From: JAABRB01 sp963735025
GTDB taxonomy: Bacteria; Pseudomonadota; Gammaproteobacteria; Burkholderiales; SG8-39
Direction of reading: 5' to 3'
DNA length: 64,000 nucleotides
NCBI GenBank assembly: GCA_963735025.1
Contig: CAVTJG010000009.1
Location: 682,001 to 746,000 of the forward strand
The position numbers and the translations under genes are program-made. Position 1 is the first letter of the stretch. Every line of letters starts with the position of its first letter. This document shows positions 35,409 to 43,586 of this stretch, one piece after another. Below the pieces are notes generated by a model. The model saw nothing but the letters and a program-made list of their open reading frames with translations, had not been told where the DNA came from and made no database searches.

Positions 35409-35488
35409 GCGCCGCACCATCGATTGCAGCGGATCCGCTCCAGCGGGCTTTGCCCACCTACGCGGAACGCTGGACCGGAACATTAGGT
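35409..35488 (+). repeat. attC site 17, degenerate core
   Basis: The stem TTGCAGCGGATCCGCTCC and the right end ATTAGGT (GTT changed to ATT). The left box is poorly conserved. Confidence 0.55.
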
Positions 35489-35504
35489 AGTCGGGAGTAG
35501 TTCA

Positions 35505-35942
35505 ATGCAAGATTTTCCACACCATTACAGGGTATCCGCGGTTGCTGGACCAGAGGGTGAAGTGAGCCTTTCGGCCAATCGACTCGAATCAATTTCTTCG
35601 GCGTCACCGATAGAGTTTGGGGGTCCAGGCAACCGCTGGTCTCCCGAAAGCCTGCTAGTTGCGGCAGTCGCCGATTGTTTCATCCTTAGTTTTCGAGCGG
35701 TGGCGAGGGCTTCAAAGTTTTCATGGACATCATTGGAGTGCAGTGCCGAAGGCACACTCGAAAAGAGCGACGGCACTACAAGATTTACGGCGTTTGCGAT
35801 AAACGCGGAACTAGCTGTGCCACAGGGCACGAGGGAAGAGAAAGCCTATCGCTTGCTCGAAAAGGCTGAAGCAATCTGTCTCGTAACCAATTCACTCACC
35901 GGCACAACGCATTTAAACGCGGTGGTGTCGGTATTGCCATAG
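35505..35942 (+). CDS. Cassette: OsmC/Ohr family protein
   Basis: This 145-residue OsmC-like protein has HHYRVSAVAGPEGEVSL, GGPGNRWSPESLLVAAVADCFILSF with one family Cys (about residue 58), and AEAICLVTNSL with the second. The two Cys are at the peroxidatic and resolving positions of thiol peroxidases of this family, so organic peroxide detoxification is plausible. Confidence 0.88.
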   Translation: MQDFPHHYRVSAVAGPEGEVSLSANRLESISSASPIEFGGPGNRWSPESLLVAAVADCFILSFRAVARASKFSWTSLECSAEGTLEKSDGTTRFTAFAINAELAVPQGTREEKAYRLLEKAEAICLVTNSLTGTTHLNAVVSVLP

Positions 35943-35952
35943 AAATAACGCT

Positions 35953-36047
35953 ACCTAACCAGCTGTTCAACCTGAAGCCTGACCGCTCCGTTCGCTTGCT
36001 GTTGCAAGCTCCCTCTCCGTCAAGCACAGGTTAACAGCACGTTAGGT
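35953..36047 (+). repeat. attC site 18 (second attC class)
   Basis: It starts ACCTAAC and ends GTTAGGT, exactly complementary. The inner sequence (CTGTTCAACCTGAAGC, ACAGGTTAACAGCAC) is unlike the dominant GAGCCGACC class. Confidence 0.85.
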
Positions 36048-36065
36048 CGCATTGGAGAGTAGTTC

Positions 36066-36431
36066 ATGAATCCAGTTCGGAGCGTAGCCTTCGACAACGA
36101 GATCGCTCTAGCGAAGACGTTCATCGCACGAGGCGGCCTTGAGGCGGGCCTTACTCACCTGGAGCGCGCTCACATCATTGGCCAGGCTTTTGTCGTGCCC
36201 CACGCAAGAGCGCACTGGCTGATGCTCAAGGTGGAATTGCGGCGAAGGCGGCCCGTAGCGGCCTTCGGGCAAGTCGTACGCATCGCCCTGGGCGTCTTGG
36301 GTTCTGCTGTCGGGGTAGTCCCAGTCGGGAACACCGGCGGCAGTAACGTTAGCATGTTCAAGCGCATGCCCATTGCGCCTGAATTGCAGAGCATTATTGA
36401 TGGTGGCGCGCCACCTGACGCGCGGGCGTAG
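36066..36431 (+). CDS. Cassette: DUF3703 protein
   Basis: This 121-residue protein contains the DUF3703 features FDNEIALAKTFIARG, HLERAHIIGQAF, HARAHWLMLKVELRR and VPVGNTGGSNVSMFKRMPI. The function is unknown; homologues often occur with metal-resistance or mercury genes. It is followed in the same cassette by a membrane protein gene 22 bp downstream. Confidence 0.87.
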   Translation: MNPVRSVAFDNEIALAKTFIARGGLEAGLTHLERAHIIGQAFVVPHARAHWLMLKVELRRRRPVAAFGQVVRIALGVLGSAVGVVPVGNTGGSNVSMFKRMPIAPELQSIIDGGAPPDARA

Positions 36432-36452
36432 CAGAGATCCGGAGGTGCACGC

Positions 36453-36857
36453 GTGGCGTTCTTGATTGGAGCGGTCTTGGCACTTTCGGTCGGGCTCCTA
36501 GCTACCTTCATAGGTCTGGACCGAGATCGGGCGTTCTACCCCACGGTTATGATCGTCATCGCTTCGTACTATGCGTTGTTTGCGGTCATGGGCGGTTCCA
36601 TTCAGGTGCTGATGATTGAGTCGATGGTCATCGTTGCGTTCCTAGGCGCATCCATCGCAGGTTTCAAGCGCTCGCTTTGGCTGGTCGTCGCGGCGCTCGC
36701 AGCGCATGGCGCGTTTGATCTCGTCCATGGCCATTTGATCGAAAATCCGGGTGTTCCCCCGTGGTGGCCGCTCTTCTGTCTGGCCTACGATGTCGTGGCT
36801 GCCGCCTATCTCGCATGGCACCTGTTGCGTTCGAAAGTGCATGCGCCTGCGACCTGA
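36453..36857 (+). CDS. Cassette: DUF6010-like membrane protein
   Basis: This 134-residue protein starts with GTG after GGAGGTG and has about four hydrophobic segments. The HGAFDLVHGHLIENPGVPPWWP segment with conserved His residues and a LAYDVVAAAYLAW end resembles the DUF6010 family. It shares a cassette with the DUF3703 gene, so the two are probably co-transcribed. Confidence 0.75.
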   Translation: MAFLIGAVLALSVGLLATFIGLDRDRAFYPTVMIVIASYYALFAVMGGSIQVLMIESMVIVAFLGASIAGFKRSLWLVVAALAAHGAFDLVHGHLIENPGVPPWWPLFCLAYDVVAAAYLAWHLLRSKVHAPAT

Positions 36858-36932
36858 CCCGCGCATGAACCTGACCGTCCAACAGCGGCGCTTCGCTTGC
36901 TGTCGCCGGGCAGGTTATGCGTACCGTTAGCC
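36850..36932 (+). repeat. attC site 19 (second class)
   Basis: Stem pieces AACCTGACCGTCCAACAGC and GGCAGGTT with right end GTTAGCC. It is related to attC 18 and 24 (AACCTGACC). Confidence 0.7.
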
Positions 36933-36962
36933 GTGTACAAATGAGGCTCGAGTGAGGCGTCA

Positions 36963-37238
36963 ATGATCGATCTAAAGCTGCTCGCTACCGTATTTGGCAC
37001 AGTCTTCCTCGCAGAGCTCGGCGACAAGACTCAACTTGCAACCATGCTCTTTGCCTCGCGTGAAGGCGCCAGTCTGGTGACGGTCTTTGTCGCAGCGTCG
37101 CTCGCGCTCATCACCACGTCCGCAATCGGTGTTGCGGCAGGGGCTGCTGTTTCGACGCTCATTCCGCCCAAGCTGCTCAGCTACATCGCAGGAGCGGGCT
37201 TTGTCCTGGTCGGGGTATGGACCATATGGCGGGCATGA
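36963..37238 (+). CDS. Cassette: TMEM165/GDT1 (UPF0016) half-protein
   Basis: This 91-residue protein with three predicted helices carries the cation-binding signature ELGDKTQLATMLFA of the GDT1 family of Mn2+/Ca2+:H+ exporters. Normal family members have two such halves; this one has a single half and would need to dimerise. It ends 11 bp before the attC. Confidence 0.87.
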   Translation: MIDLKLLATVFGTVFLAELGDKTQLATMLFASREGASLVTVFVAASLALITTSAIGVAAGAAVSTLIPPKLLSYIAGAGFVLVGVWTIWRA

Positions 37239-37248
37239 TCAACCGCAT

Positions 37249-37347
37249 GCCTAACCACGCGCGCGAGCCGGCCGCCGTCAGCGGGCTTCGCGCTGGCGAG
37301 CCCTGGTTGCTGCGCTCCTCGGCGGCGGCTCAGCGCGAGCCTTGGGC
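37249..37347 (+). repeat. attC site 20, mutated core
   Basis: It starts GCCTAAC, has arms GAGCCGGCCGCC and GGCGGCGGCTC, and ends CTTGGGC instead of GTTGGGC. Confidence 0.8.
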
Positions 37348-37415
37348 GTAAGATCGACCGTGGCCTCGCACTGGCCACGTCGCACCATTTCCCAACCTGA
37401 CCGGCGAGAATGATT

Positions 37416-37892
37416 ATGACCTTACTGCGCTACGTCGCTGCTACTGTCGCTGCGGTGTTCCTCTGTGGCACTTCCCTTGCAGCAATCGCGGTCGAGGGGC
37501 TCATTACAATTCCAAGCGCCCATTCGGCGGACACGACGATGGACAGGTTCGAGGCGGCAGCGAAGAAGCGCGGGTTTATGGTGTTCGCGCGCCTCGATCA
37601 TGCAGCGGCAGCCGAATCCTCCGGTCTGAAGATGCCGCGTGCCACTGTGATCGTATTCGGGAATCCGCGTCTGGGTACTCCGGTCTTCATCAAGACCCCT
37701 ACGGTCGCGATCGATCTCCCGCTCAAGGCAATGGTCTGGGAAGACGCGAGCGGGAAAGTATTCTTAAGCTACAACTCGGCGGAGTACCTCTACGGGACAA
37801 TCTATGTCCGACATGGAGCGGCATACGACAAGGCGGTGGTAGCAAAGGTTGATGGTGTGCTTAGTGCTATCGCGGGTGAAGCGACAAAATAG
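37416..37892 (+). CDS. Cassette: second DUF302 protein, secreted
   Basis: This 158-residue protein has a signal peptide (LLRYVAATVAAVFLCGTSLAA) and a DUF302 domain: TMDRFEAAAKKRGFMVFARLDHAA, VIVFGNPRLGTPVF, IDLPLKAMVWEDASGKVFLSYN. It shares the domain and segment order with the cassette 3 product, so two diverged paralogues exist in one array. ATG 37416 is preferred over 37410 (MIM start). Confidence 0.88.
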   Translation: MTLLRYVAATVAAVFLCGTSLAAIAVEGLITIPSAHSADTTMDRFEAAAKKRGFMVFARLDHAAAAESSGLKMPRATVIVFGNPRLGTPVFIKTPTVAIDLPLKAMVWEDASGKVFLSYNSAEYLYGTIYVRHGAAYDKAVVAKVDGVLSAIAGEATK

Positions 37893-37978
37893 CCGCGCAA
37901 ATCGTTGGTCTCGCGTCATGACGAGATGCGGCTTCGTGCGATCGATCACCGGTCTTGCAGCGCGCGAAGCGATCGAGA

Positions 37979-38060
37979 GGCCCAACCATCTTATTCAGCG
38001 GACCGCTTCGCAGCGTGCTTTCGCTCGCGGTTTTGCGACCGCTGCTCGGTTGCGTTAGGC
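37979..38060 (+). repeat. attC site 21
   Basis: It starts GCCCAAC, stem TTCAGCGGACCGCTTCGC, and ends GTTAGGC; same class as attC 4. Confidence 0.85.
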
Positions 38061-38092
38061 GGCATGAATCGCCACCCACTGTGGGCCGAAGG

Positions 38093-38506
38093 CTAGGCAG
38101 CCGGGGGAGGCTGACCGTCCACTTTTGGACGAGCGGCGTCAATGCAGGCCCATCGTGGTGCACTTGCGGTCCAGATCGCCATCGCAGGCACCGCCACATC
38201 TGGGTCATCGAAAGTGCCGACCCGTACGAAGATCAAGTGCGGCCGCGTCTCCGCCTCGCTGAAAAGTGGCGTTCCGCAAGACGGACAGAACCTGCGGTGC
38301 ATCTGATTCCCACTGGCGGCTACGCTCGGGAAGTCGGAGGTCGGACCCGTCACCGTGAAGGTTGCCTTTCGAAAACAAGCGTTGACGGTGCCGCTGCCAG
38401 CACCAAGAAACTGGCACTCACGACACCAACAGACGCGCGTAACGATTGGCGACTCTGAACTCCGCCAGCGGACCGAGCCGCACAGGCACTTGCCAGTAAC
38501 AATCAT
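38093..38506 (-). CDS. Cassette: GFA-family (glutathione-dependent formaldehyde-activating-like) protein, reversed
   Basis: This 137-residue zinc protein has CLCGSVRW, CWCRECQ and CPSCGTPLF, the Cys pattern of the GFA/CENP-V family. The ATG at 38506 follows GGAG. It is transcribed against the cassette direction, so it cannot be read from an upstream integron promoter and must have its own. The substrate is unknown. Confidence 0.85.
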   Translation of the reverse strand: MIVTGKCLCGSVRWRSSESPIVTRVCWCRECQFLGAGSGTVNACFRKATFTVTGPTSDFPSVAASGNQMHRRFCPSCGTPLFSEAETRPHLIFVRVGTFDDPDVAVPAMAIWTASAPRWACIDAARPKVDGQPPPAA

Positions 38507-38559
38507 GCTTTGCTCCAAGTCCGGTGCTGGTCCACGTCGTCATGAAAATGCTACACCCG

Positions 38560-38652
38560 CGTCACATCCGACACCACTATCGCCGAGCGACGCCAATGCT
38601 CAGCCCCCCATTCCTGGAATATGGTGCGAGCGGGTGAACGCAATCGTTAGGC
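38560..38652 (+). repeat. attC site 22 (weak)
   Basis: The right end is GTTAGGC at 38646-38652, with GAGCGGGTGAACGCAATC before it. The left boundary is uncertain. Confidence 0.5.
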
Positions 38653-38851
38653 CCTAAACGAAGTGCCAGCGTTCCAGGCACCATGCATCTATTGAAAGTG
38701 CGACTTCATGCCGACTGTGAGTCCGGAAAGGAAAGATGGCTAAACGACTGGAGTACGCTATCGTCCTCCAAAGGGTGTCGCGGTGAAATGCGCTCAATCG
38801 AAGGTGTTCTACCGAACTTTCGGCGAAGGAGCGGCTAAACGAGGAGACGAA

Positions 38852-39073
38852 ATGAGTCCGGTCAAGATTGTTGGTGTACTGCTGATCGTCGCTGGTGTCC
38901 TGGGTGTCGTGTTCAGCAGTTTTAGCTTCACAAAGGAAACGCACGAGGCCAAGTTGGGACCGATAGAGCTATCCGTTAAGGAGAAACAGACGGTAAACAT
39001 TCCGATTTGGGCTAGCGTGGGGGCGATAGTGGTTGGTGGTTTGCTCGTGGCCTTTGGAAGCAAGAAGGGTTAG
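38852..39073 (+). CDS. Cassette: DUF3185-like small membrane protein
   Basis: This 73-residue protein has two membrane helices flanking a conserved loop (FSFTKETHEAKLGPIELSV, EKQTVNIPIWASVG). ATG 38852 follows GAGGAGAC. About 200 bp of upstream cassette DNA (38653-38851) have no clear gene and may contain a promoter. Confidence 0.82.
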   Translation: MSPVKIVGVLLIVAGVLGVVFSSFSFTKETHEAKLGPIELSVKEKQTVNIPIWASVGAIVVGGLLVAFGSKKG

Positions 39074-39085
39074 CTGCACGCGATG

Positions 39086-39188
39086 GCGCCTTACCATGCG
39101 CTCGAGCCGACCGCCGCAAGCGGGCTTCGCGCGCTTGCGGTGCCCTCGTCGCTATACTATTCGACGGCGGGTCAGCGCGAGCGTCAGG
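39086..39188 (+). repeat. attC site 23, mutated core
   Basis: GCGCCTTACC start, arms GAGCCGACCGCC and GACGGCGGGTC, and end GTCAGGC instead of GTTAGGC. Confidence 0.75.
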
Positions 39189-39229
39189 CTTCACGCTCGT
39201 AGACCTCAGCAGTGCGCGAGAGAATGCAA

Positions 39230-39793
39230 ATGAAACCTCAAACCGCCACTCACTACAGCGCACCAACCCAGATCCTGCACTGGCTGACGGCCATCCTGGT
39301 TCTGATCGCATTCATCTACGGGCCGGGTGGTTCGGAAGAGCGTGTCTACTCCTCGGTGCGTGACTTTGATCGGCAGTTTCACGAGACACTCGGTGTTTCG
39401 GTGTTGGTTTTGGCCGTGCTCAGGGTTCTGTGGAGAGCACGCGACCAACGACCGGCACCTCCCGCTGTGGCGCGATGGATGACCTTGACCGCTCATGTGG
39501 TTCAGTTCGCGCTCTATGTTCTCCTATTTGCGGTACCCATCACGGCTATCACCGGTGCCTGGCTGGAAGGTCACGCGCTAACCTTGCTCGGTGGCCTTGA
39601 GGTTCCGCCTGCGCTGGCCAAGTCGCATGATCTTGGGGCCAAAGTTGCCGAGATTCATACTTGGCTTGGGGATACCATCATTTGGCTGGCCGGCGCACAC
39701 GCGGCCGCCGCACTTCTTCATCATTACATTCTGAAAGACGGTGTACTTCGGTCAATGCTTCCGGGACGCAAGGTACCGTCCGGTGAAGCCTAA
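39230..39793 (+). CDS. Cassette: cytochrome b561
   Basis: This 187-residue four-helix di-haem cytochrome b561 has helix 1 His in TQILHWLTAILVL, His in DRQFHETLGVSVLVLAVLRVLWR, then AKVAEIHTWLGDTIIWLAGAHAAAALLHHYI. The four-helix bundle would carry electrons in the inner membrane. ATG 39230 is used; an upstream GTG 39212 is also in frame. Confidence 0.9.
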   Translation: MKPQTATHYSAPTQILHWLTAILVLIAFIYGPGGSEERVYSSVRDFDRQFHETLGVSVLVLAVLRVLWRARDQRPAPPAVARWMTLTAHVVQFALYVLLFAVPITAITGAWLEGHALTLLGGLEVPPALAKSHDLGAKVAEIHTWLGDTIIWLAGAHAAAALLHHYILKDGVLRSMLPGRKVPSGEA

Positions 39794-39897
39794 CCCTCAC
39801 TCAACCTGACCCGCAACGGCGCGCACCGCCTGGCCCTCATTTCATTCTCCGCCAAGCGCGTCCCGCCGCTGCGGGCCGCTTGGCTAGAACGTTAGGC
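39788..39897 (+). repeat. attC site 24 (second class)
   Basis: It starts GCCTAAC and ends GTTAGGC, with CTCAACCTGACCCGC; 110 bp with a long variable stem. Confidence 0.78.
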
Positions 39898-39908
39898 GCT
39901 ATCCAAGC

Positions 39909-40343
39909 ATGGCAGCGACATCAAACTGGTTTTTCTGGGCGTTATTGTCCGCAGTATTCGCGGCGCTCACGGCCATCTTCGCCAAGATCGGGCTCGAAGG
40001 CGTGGATTCGGATCTGGCGACGCTGGTTCGTACCGTAGTCATCATGGCTGTGCTCGCCGCGTTCGTGCATTTCGCCGGAAAGTGGAGCAACCCGTTCGAA
40101 CTTTCCTCAAGGACATGGCTCTTTCTGGTTCTCTCCGGCTTGGCGACAGGCGCCTCATGGGTATGCTACTTCCGAGCCCTGAAGATTGGCGACGCGTCGA
40201 AGGTTGCCCCCGTAGACAAGTTCAGCTTATTGCTCGTTGCGGTGTTCGCGTTTCTCTTTCTCGATGAGCGCCCGTCAGTCAGAGAATGGGCGGGAATTCT
40301 CATGGTAGGGGCAGGCGTTCTGGTGCTGGCGTTCAAGAGATGA
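39909..40343 (+). CDS. Cassette: single-domain EamA/DMT transporter
   Basis: This 144-residue protein has five predicted membrane helices and one EamA domain (SAVFAALTAIFAKIGLEGVDS, ASWVCYFRALKIGDASKVAPVDK, LDERPSVREWAGILMV). Usual DMT transporters have two domains; single-domain members act as dimers. The substrate is unknown. Confidence 0.87.
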   Translation: MAATSNWFFWALLSAVFAALTAIFAKIGLEGVDSDLATLVRTVVIMAVLAAFVHFAGKWSNPFELSSRTWLFLVLSGLATGASWVCYFRALKIGDASKVAPVDKFSLLLVAVFAFLFLDERPSVREWAGILMVGAGVLVLAFKR

Positions 40344-40356
40344 GCAAGAATGGCGC

Positions 40357-40419
40357 GCCGAACCAGCCCTTGCAGCGGAAGCGCCGCGAGAGGCACCCCC
40401 CTGGAGGGCGACGTTGGGC
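40357..40419 (+). repeat. attC site 25 (short)
   Basis: GCCGAAC start, CTTGCAGCGGAAGC, and GTTGGGC end; 63 bp. Confidence 0.72.
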
Positions 40420-40422
40420 AGC

Positions 40423-40692
40423 ATGAAGACTTCCATGAATTCATTGCGAAGCGTTGATGGAGCATTGGGGCGACTGCTTTTGCGATGCTGCGCCGTAGGT
40501 GCCTTTCTCGCCGCCGCGGCTGCCATTGTGTTCGGCACTGTTGTCTTGTTCAGCGGACACATCGTCGGCGTTCTTATATTGTCGACGGGGGCTCTCTTCC
40601 TCTGGCTCGGACGCCTAGCCTGGCGGGACCGGGCAACCCTGGGTGAGGTTCTGAATCGAGATTTCGAGCGGCCAGGGAAGGGCAAACCATAG
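40423..40692 (+). CDS. Cassette: small two-helix membrane protein
   Basis: This 89-residue protein has two hydrophobic helices (CAVGAFLAAAAAIVFGTVVLF and VGVLILSTGALFLWLG). ATG is 4 bp after the core site. No family is recognised. The following 280 bp (40693-40974) contain no gene apart from attC-like sequence. Confidence 0.7.
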   Translation: MKTSMNSLRSVDGALGRLLLRCCAVGAFLAAAAAIVFGTVVLFSGHIVGVLILSTGALFLWLGRLAWRDRATLGEVLNRDFERPGKGKP

Positions 40693-40854
40693 ACTCATGG
40701 CCGCGGAGGCTGTCATAGGGCACAACCTACGGAGGTATGCGCATGCGTTTTATAGATTAACCAACGGTCGCCAGCGTGGGGTGGGGCGGTGCAGATGGCG
40801 GAGAGATGGGTGCCGCGACAATGTCTCACGTGGTCATTGTGGACTCCCGTGAAG

Positions 40855-40935
40855 GAACGTTGGCCGATTCTGGAAACGGCCTGCAGACTGCGATTCGCGT
40901 CGGCTTTCGGCCGCGTCTGACGCGCGGTATTGGGC
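40855..40935 (+). repeat. attC site 26 (weak, mutated core)
   Basis: An imperfect stem with right end ATTGGGC (GTT changed to ATT), directly before the next cassette gene. The left boundary is uncertain. Confidence 0.45.
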
Positions 40936-40974
40936 GTCATGGCACGCATGGTTGTCCTCTGACCTGGAGAACTG

Positions 40975-41376
40975 ATGTCCCAGCAGAACAAAGACGTTGT
41001 ACTGGCTTACGTGGATGCATTCAACCGCGAAGATCTCGAAGCGCTCTGCAAGCTCTTCACACCGGACGCGCTTGTCTGGGGTGTTCTTGGTTGGGGCCAA
41101 GTCGAAAAGGTCCGACCAATTTGGCAGGAGTTAATGGAGTGCCTGAAGATGCAGCTCCAGGTCGATGCAATCATTTCTGAGGGGGATACTGTCGTCGCGC
41201 GTTACACCGAGCGTGGCACATCTGTGCTCCCTTTCCGGGGATTCGGTCCTACGGGGCGGTCCTATGAGCTTATCGCGATGGAGTGGTTCGTGATCAGAGA
41301 CGGGCGGATTCATCGTCGTTGGGGAGCGCGCGATTTCGCTGCACAGAGCAGGCAACTCGGGTGGCCGCCGCAGTAG
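40975..41376 (+). CDS. Cassette: SnoaL-like/NTF2-fold protein
   Basis: This 133-residue protein (MSQQNKDVVLAYVDAFNRED) has EALCKLFTPDALVWGVLGWG and a C-terminal WFVIRDGRIHRRWGARDF, as in SnoaL-like ester cyclases. It is a different branch from the cassette gene at 34988. Function unknown. Confidence 0.87.
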   Translation: MSQQNKDVVLAYVDAFNREDLEALCKLFTPDALVWGVLGWGQVEKVRPIWQELMECLKMQLQVDAIISEGDTVVARYTERGTSVLPFRGFGPTGRSYELIAMEWFVIRDGRIHRRWGARDFAAQSRQLGWPPQ

Positions 41377-41394
41377 CTCAGGCGAACGCGCTGA

Positions 41395-41498
41395 GCGGGG
41401 CAATGTGGAAGGACATGAGATCGCGAAATCACGGACCCACTCGATCCATCGATACGGCCGGATTAGCCAAGGCGCACCGCCGGTTTCCGACGTTGAGC
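41395..41498 (+). repeat. attC site 27 (weak)
   Basis: It ends GTTGAGC at 41492-41498, preceded by CCGCCGGTTTCCGAC. The left box is not clear. Confidence 0.45.
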
Positions 41499-41517
41499 GC
41501 GGTAGTCAGGAACAATC

Positions 41518-41892
41518 ATGAAAGTTCAAGGCGCAATCGAGTTCACCATTGTCGAACGTTCGGAGGAACGAGTGGTCTCGGAAATGCCCGTCGGGGATGG
41601 AATCAAGAATCCATTCGGAGTCGTACATGCAGGGGCGCTGCTCTGGCTGGCAGACGTCACCGCCACGGTGCTTGTCATGGGGCGGAGCGATGCCTCGGAG
41701 GGAATGAAAGGGTTTCCCCTTGGAATCAGCATCAATGCAAACTTCCTCGGCAACCAATCGAACGGTTCATTCAAGGCCGTTTCGTCTTTTGTGAAACGCG
41801 GACGGACCGTCAGCGTTGTCCGAACCGCCGTCTACGGCGCTGGAGAAAAACTCATGGCAGATGTGACCACGAGCCATGTACTCTCAAAGTAG
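41518..41892 (+). CDS. Cassette: PaaI-like hotdog thioesterase
   Basis: This 124-residue protein has the hotdog core motif NPFGVVHAGALLWLADVTATVL (Asn and His in catalytic places), followed by GFPLGISINANFLGNQ and FVKRGRTVSVVRTAVYG. It probably hydrolyses acyl-CoA esters. ATG 41518 is about 20 bp after the core. Confidence 0.9.
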   Translation: MKVQGAIEFTIVERSEERVVSEMPVGDGIKNPFGVVHAGALLWLADVTATVLVMGRSDASEGMKGFPLGISINANFLGNQSNGSFKAVSSFVKRGRTVSVVRTAVYGAGEKLMADVTTSHVLSK

Positions 41893-41931
41893 AAGTGTCT
41901 CAAAGTAGCAGTGTCGGGAAGTGCGCTCTTG

Positions 41932-42432
41932 ATGAACCGACTGCTCCTGGTCTGCTTAGGTCTCCTGCTCTCAGCCGCCACGGCGGTCGGTGCTCACGAG
42001 TGCCCTCGTACTGCAGTCCGGAAGGCAGCGATTCCTGGATCGCCGAACATCGTGGTCGTGGCAGAGGGACGTTTCGAGCCGCGGAGCGTGGGGAGCTATA
42101 GCCTGCGGGTGTATGCCGAGACGAATCCCCGCTTTCCTTATGACGACTTTGTCGGCGGCATCGTCAGATCACGAGACGGAACGGTGGAGGATGTCAGGTT
42201 CTCCGATCTGGATCGCGACGGAGCTCCCGAGATTATCGTCGTCATTCGCTCGGCTGGAACCGGGGGTTATCTTTCGGCGGATGCCTTTCGGTTTCGGGCG
42301 AGCGCCCTGATCTTGTTGGCGTCGGTTTCGGGTTTGCCGAGGAATGCGGACCCGATTCGTGCGCTTGAAGCTGAGCTAACAAACCGCGCCGAACCACGCG
42401 CCACACCGGACGCGGACAAGCTGCGCCGGTGA
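41932..42432 (+). CDS. Cassette: PliI-family lysozyme inhibitor-like protein
   Basis: This 166-residue secreted protein has a signal peptide (MNRLLLVCLGLLLSAATAVGA). The core IVVVAEGRFEPRSVGSYSLRVY, DDFVGGIVRSRDGTVEDVRF and DLDRDGAPEIIVVIRSAGTGGY resembles PliI, an inhibitor of invertebrate-type lysozyme. The stop lies inside the next attC. It may protect against host or grazer lysozymes. Confidence 0.82.
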   Translation: MNRLLLVCLGLLLSAATAVGAHECPRTAVRKAAIPGSPNIVVVAEGRFEPRSVGSYSLRVYAETNPRFPYDDFVGGIVRSRDGTVEDVRFSDLDRDGAPEIIVVIRSAGTGGYLSADAFRFRASALILLASVSGLPRNADPIRALEAELTNRAEPRATPDADKLRR

Positions 42433-42447
42433 GCGCGAGCGTCGGGC
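42387..42447 (+). repeat. attC site 28, distal end, mutated core
   Basis: GCCGAAC start, ACACCGGACGCGG, and GTCGGGC end (GTT changed to GTC). It is the last recognisable attC. Confidence 0.65.
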
Positions 42448-42464
42448 GCACATCGAGAAAGCTC

Positions 42465-43535
42465 ATGACCCGGAATCGAATCCTGTTTCAAGGCAGTCAC
42501 TCGAGCCGTGGCCGCGTCGACAGTCAAGGCAGGAAAGACCGTTCCGAACACCTGCTTATCGCCGAGCCTATTGCCGCCGCGCTTGGCCGGGAGCTGATCG
42601 CGAGCGATTTCGACTTGATCTTGACGGGAGGGCGCGCGCTGGACGCGTCGGTTGGTCGCGCAGCCGTGGCCGCCTGCAAGGAGGCGGGAATTGACCCTCG
42701 CGAGCGAATTCGGACGTATCCACACGGCCCGAGGACGGAAGGCGAGGGCTTCGGGATGATCCTCGAGCCGCTCGATCGGCGCTGGCAGGAAGTCCGAACG
42801 TTCGTCGTCAAAGAGTGCGATGCGGTCGTCGCGCTGATCGGTGGAAAGGGAACGTCCGACTGCATTCAAAAGGCAGTCCTTGCGGGCAAACCCGTTCTCC
42901 CGATCGCGGTGGCGGGCGGCGCAGCACAGGCCGAGTGGGAGCGTCTGAAACAGGCGGGGCACTATAACCGCGCGCCCGGCGACTTCGACTTTCTTGCAGA
43001 CCGGAGTGCCGACGCCGAGACCATGGCGCGCCTTGTGTCCTCCCGGTGCCGCATGCTCCTCGGGACGGAGAATCAGACGTTCTCTCGCAGGATCTTCATC
43101 ATCCACGGGCATGATGCCGGCCTGAAGAATGAGATGGCCCGGTTCCTGGAGAAATTGCAGTTCCAGCCGGTCATCCTCAACGAGCAACCGGATCAGGGGC
43201 GGCCGTTGCTGACGAAGCTGCGCGCCGAGCTCGCCGATATCGGATTTGCGTTTGCGCTCCTGACGCCCGACGACGTGGCAAGTGCGGCAGCGACGCCTAA
43301 GACAAAACGAAATCGCGCGCGACAGAACGTCGTGTTCGAGCACGGCATGCTGGTCGGCATGCTTGGACCCGAGCGCGTGTGCGCCGTGGTGAGAGGTGAC
43401 GTCGAGGTCCCCTCGGATCTCGCCGGCGTTCTCTACAAGAAGCTGGGAGTCGGCGAGCCGCTCGATTCCATCGGCATGGCGCTCATCAGGGAGCTCAAGA
43501 GCGCCGGCTATGACGTTGATGCCAACAGGTTGTGA
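42465..43535 (+). CDS. SLOG-TIR fusion protein (candidate anti-phage sensor/effector)
   Basis: The protein has 356 residues. Residues 1-200 form a SLOG/LOG-like Rossmann domain: LILTGGRALDASVG and CDAVVALIGGKGTSDCIQ with GGKGT at 126-130. Residues 208-335 form a CAP12/Pycsar-type TIR domain (PF10137 type): RIFIIHGHDAGLKNEM, FAFALLTPDD, and RARQNVVFEHGMLVG with Glu292 as likely NADase residue. SLOG domains bind nucleotide signals and TIR domains cleave NAD, so signal-gated NAD depletion is inferred. A small membrane protein gene follows 51 bp downstream. Confidence 0.85.
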   Translation: MTRNRILFQGSHSSRGRVDSQGRKDRSEHLLIAEPIAAALGRELIASDFDLILTGGRALDASVGRAAVAACKEAGIDPRERIRTYPHGPRTEGEGFGMILEPLDRRWQEVRTFVVKECDAVVALIGGKGTSDCIQKAVLAGKPVLPIAVAGGAAQAEWERLKQAGHYNRAPGDFDFLADRSADAETMARLVSSRCRMLLGTENQTFSRRIFIIHGHDAGLKNEMARFLEKLQFQPVILNEQPDQGRPLLTKLRAELADIGFAFALLTPDDVASAAATPKTKRNRARQNVVFEHGMLVGMLGPERVCAVVRGDVEVPSDLAGVLYKKLGVGEPLDSIGMALIRELKSAGYDVDANRL

Positions 43536-43586
43536 CCCGGAAGGGACGCATGACAGAGCGTGGGCGTCACGAGGAGGGGACCTTGC

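Noticed and set aside
36963..37238. Truncated transporter pseudogene (GDT1)
   Set aside because: The frame has a start, a complete half-domain and a stop just before the attC. Single-half family members exist, so it is kept as intact.
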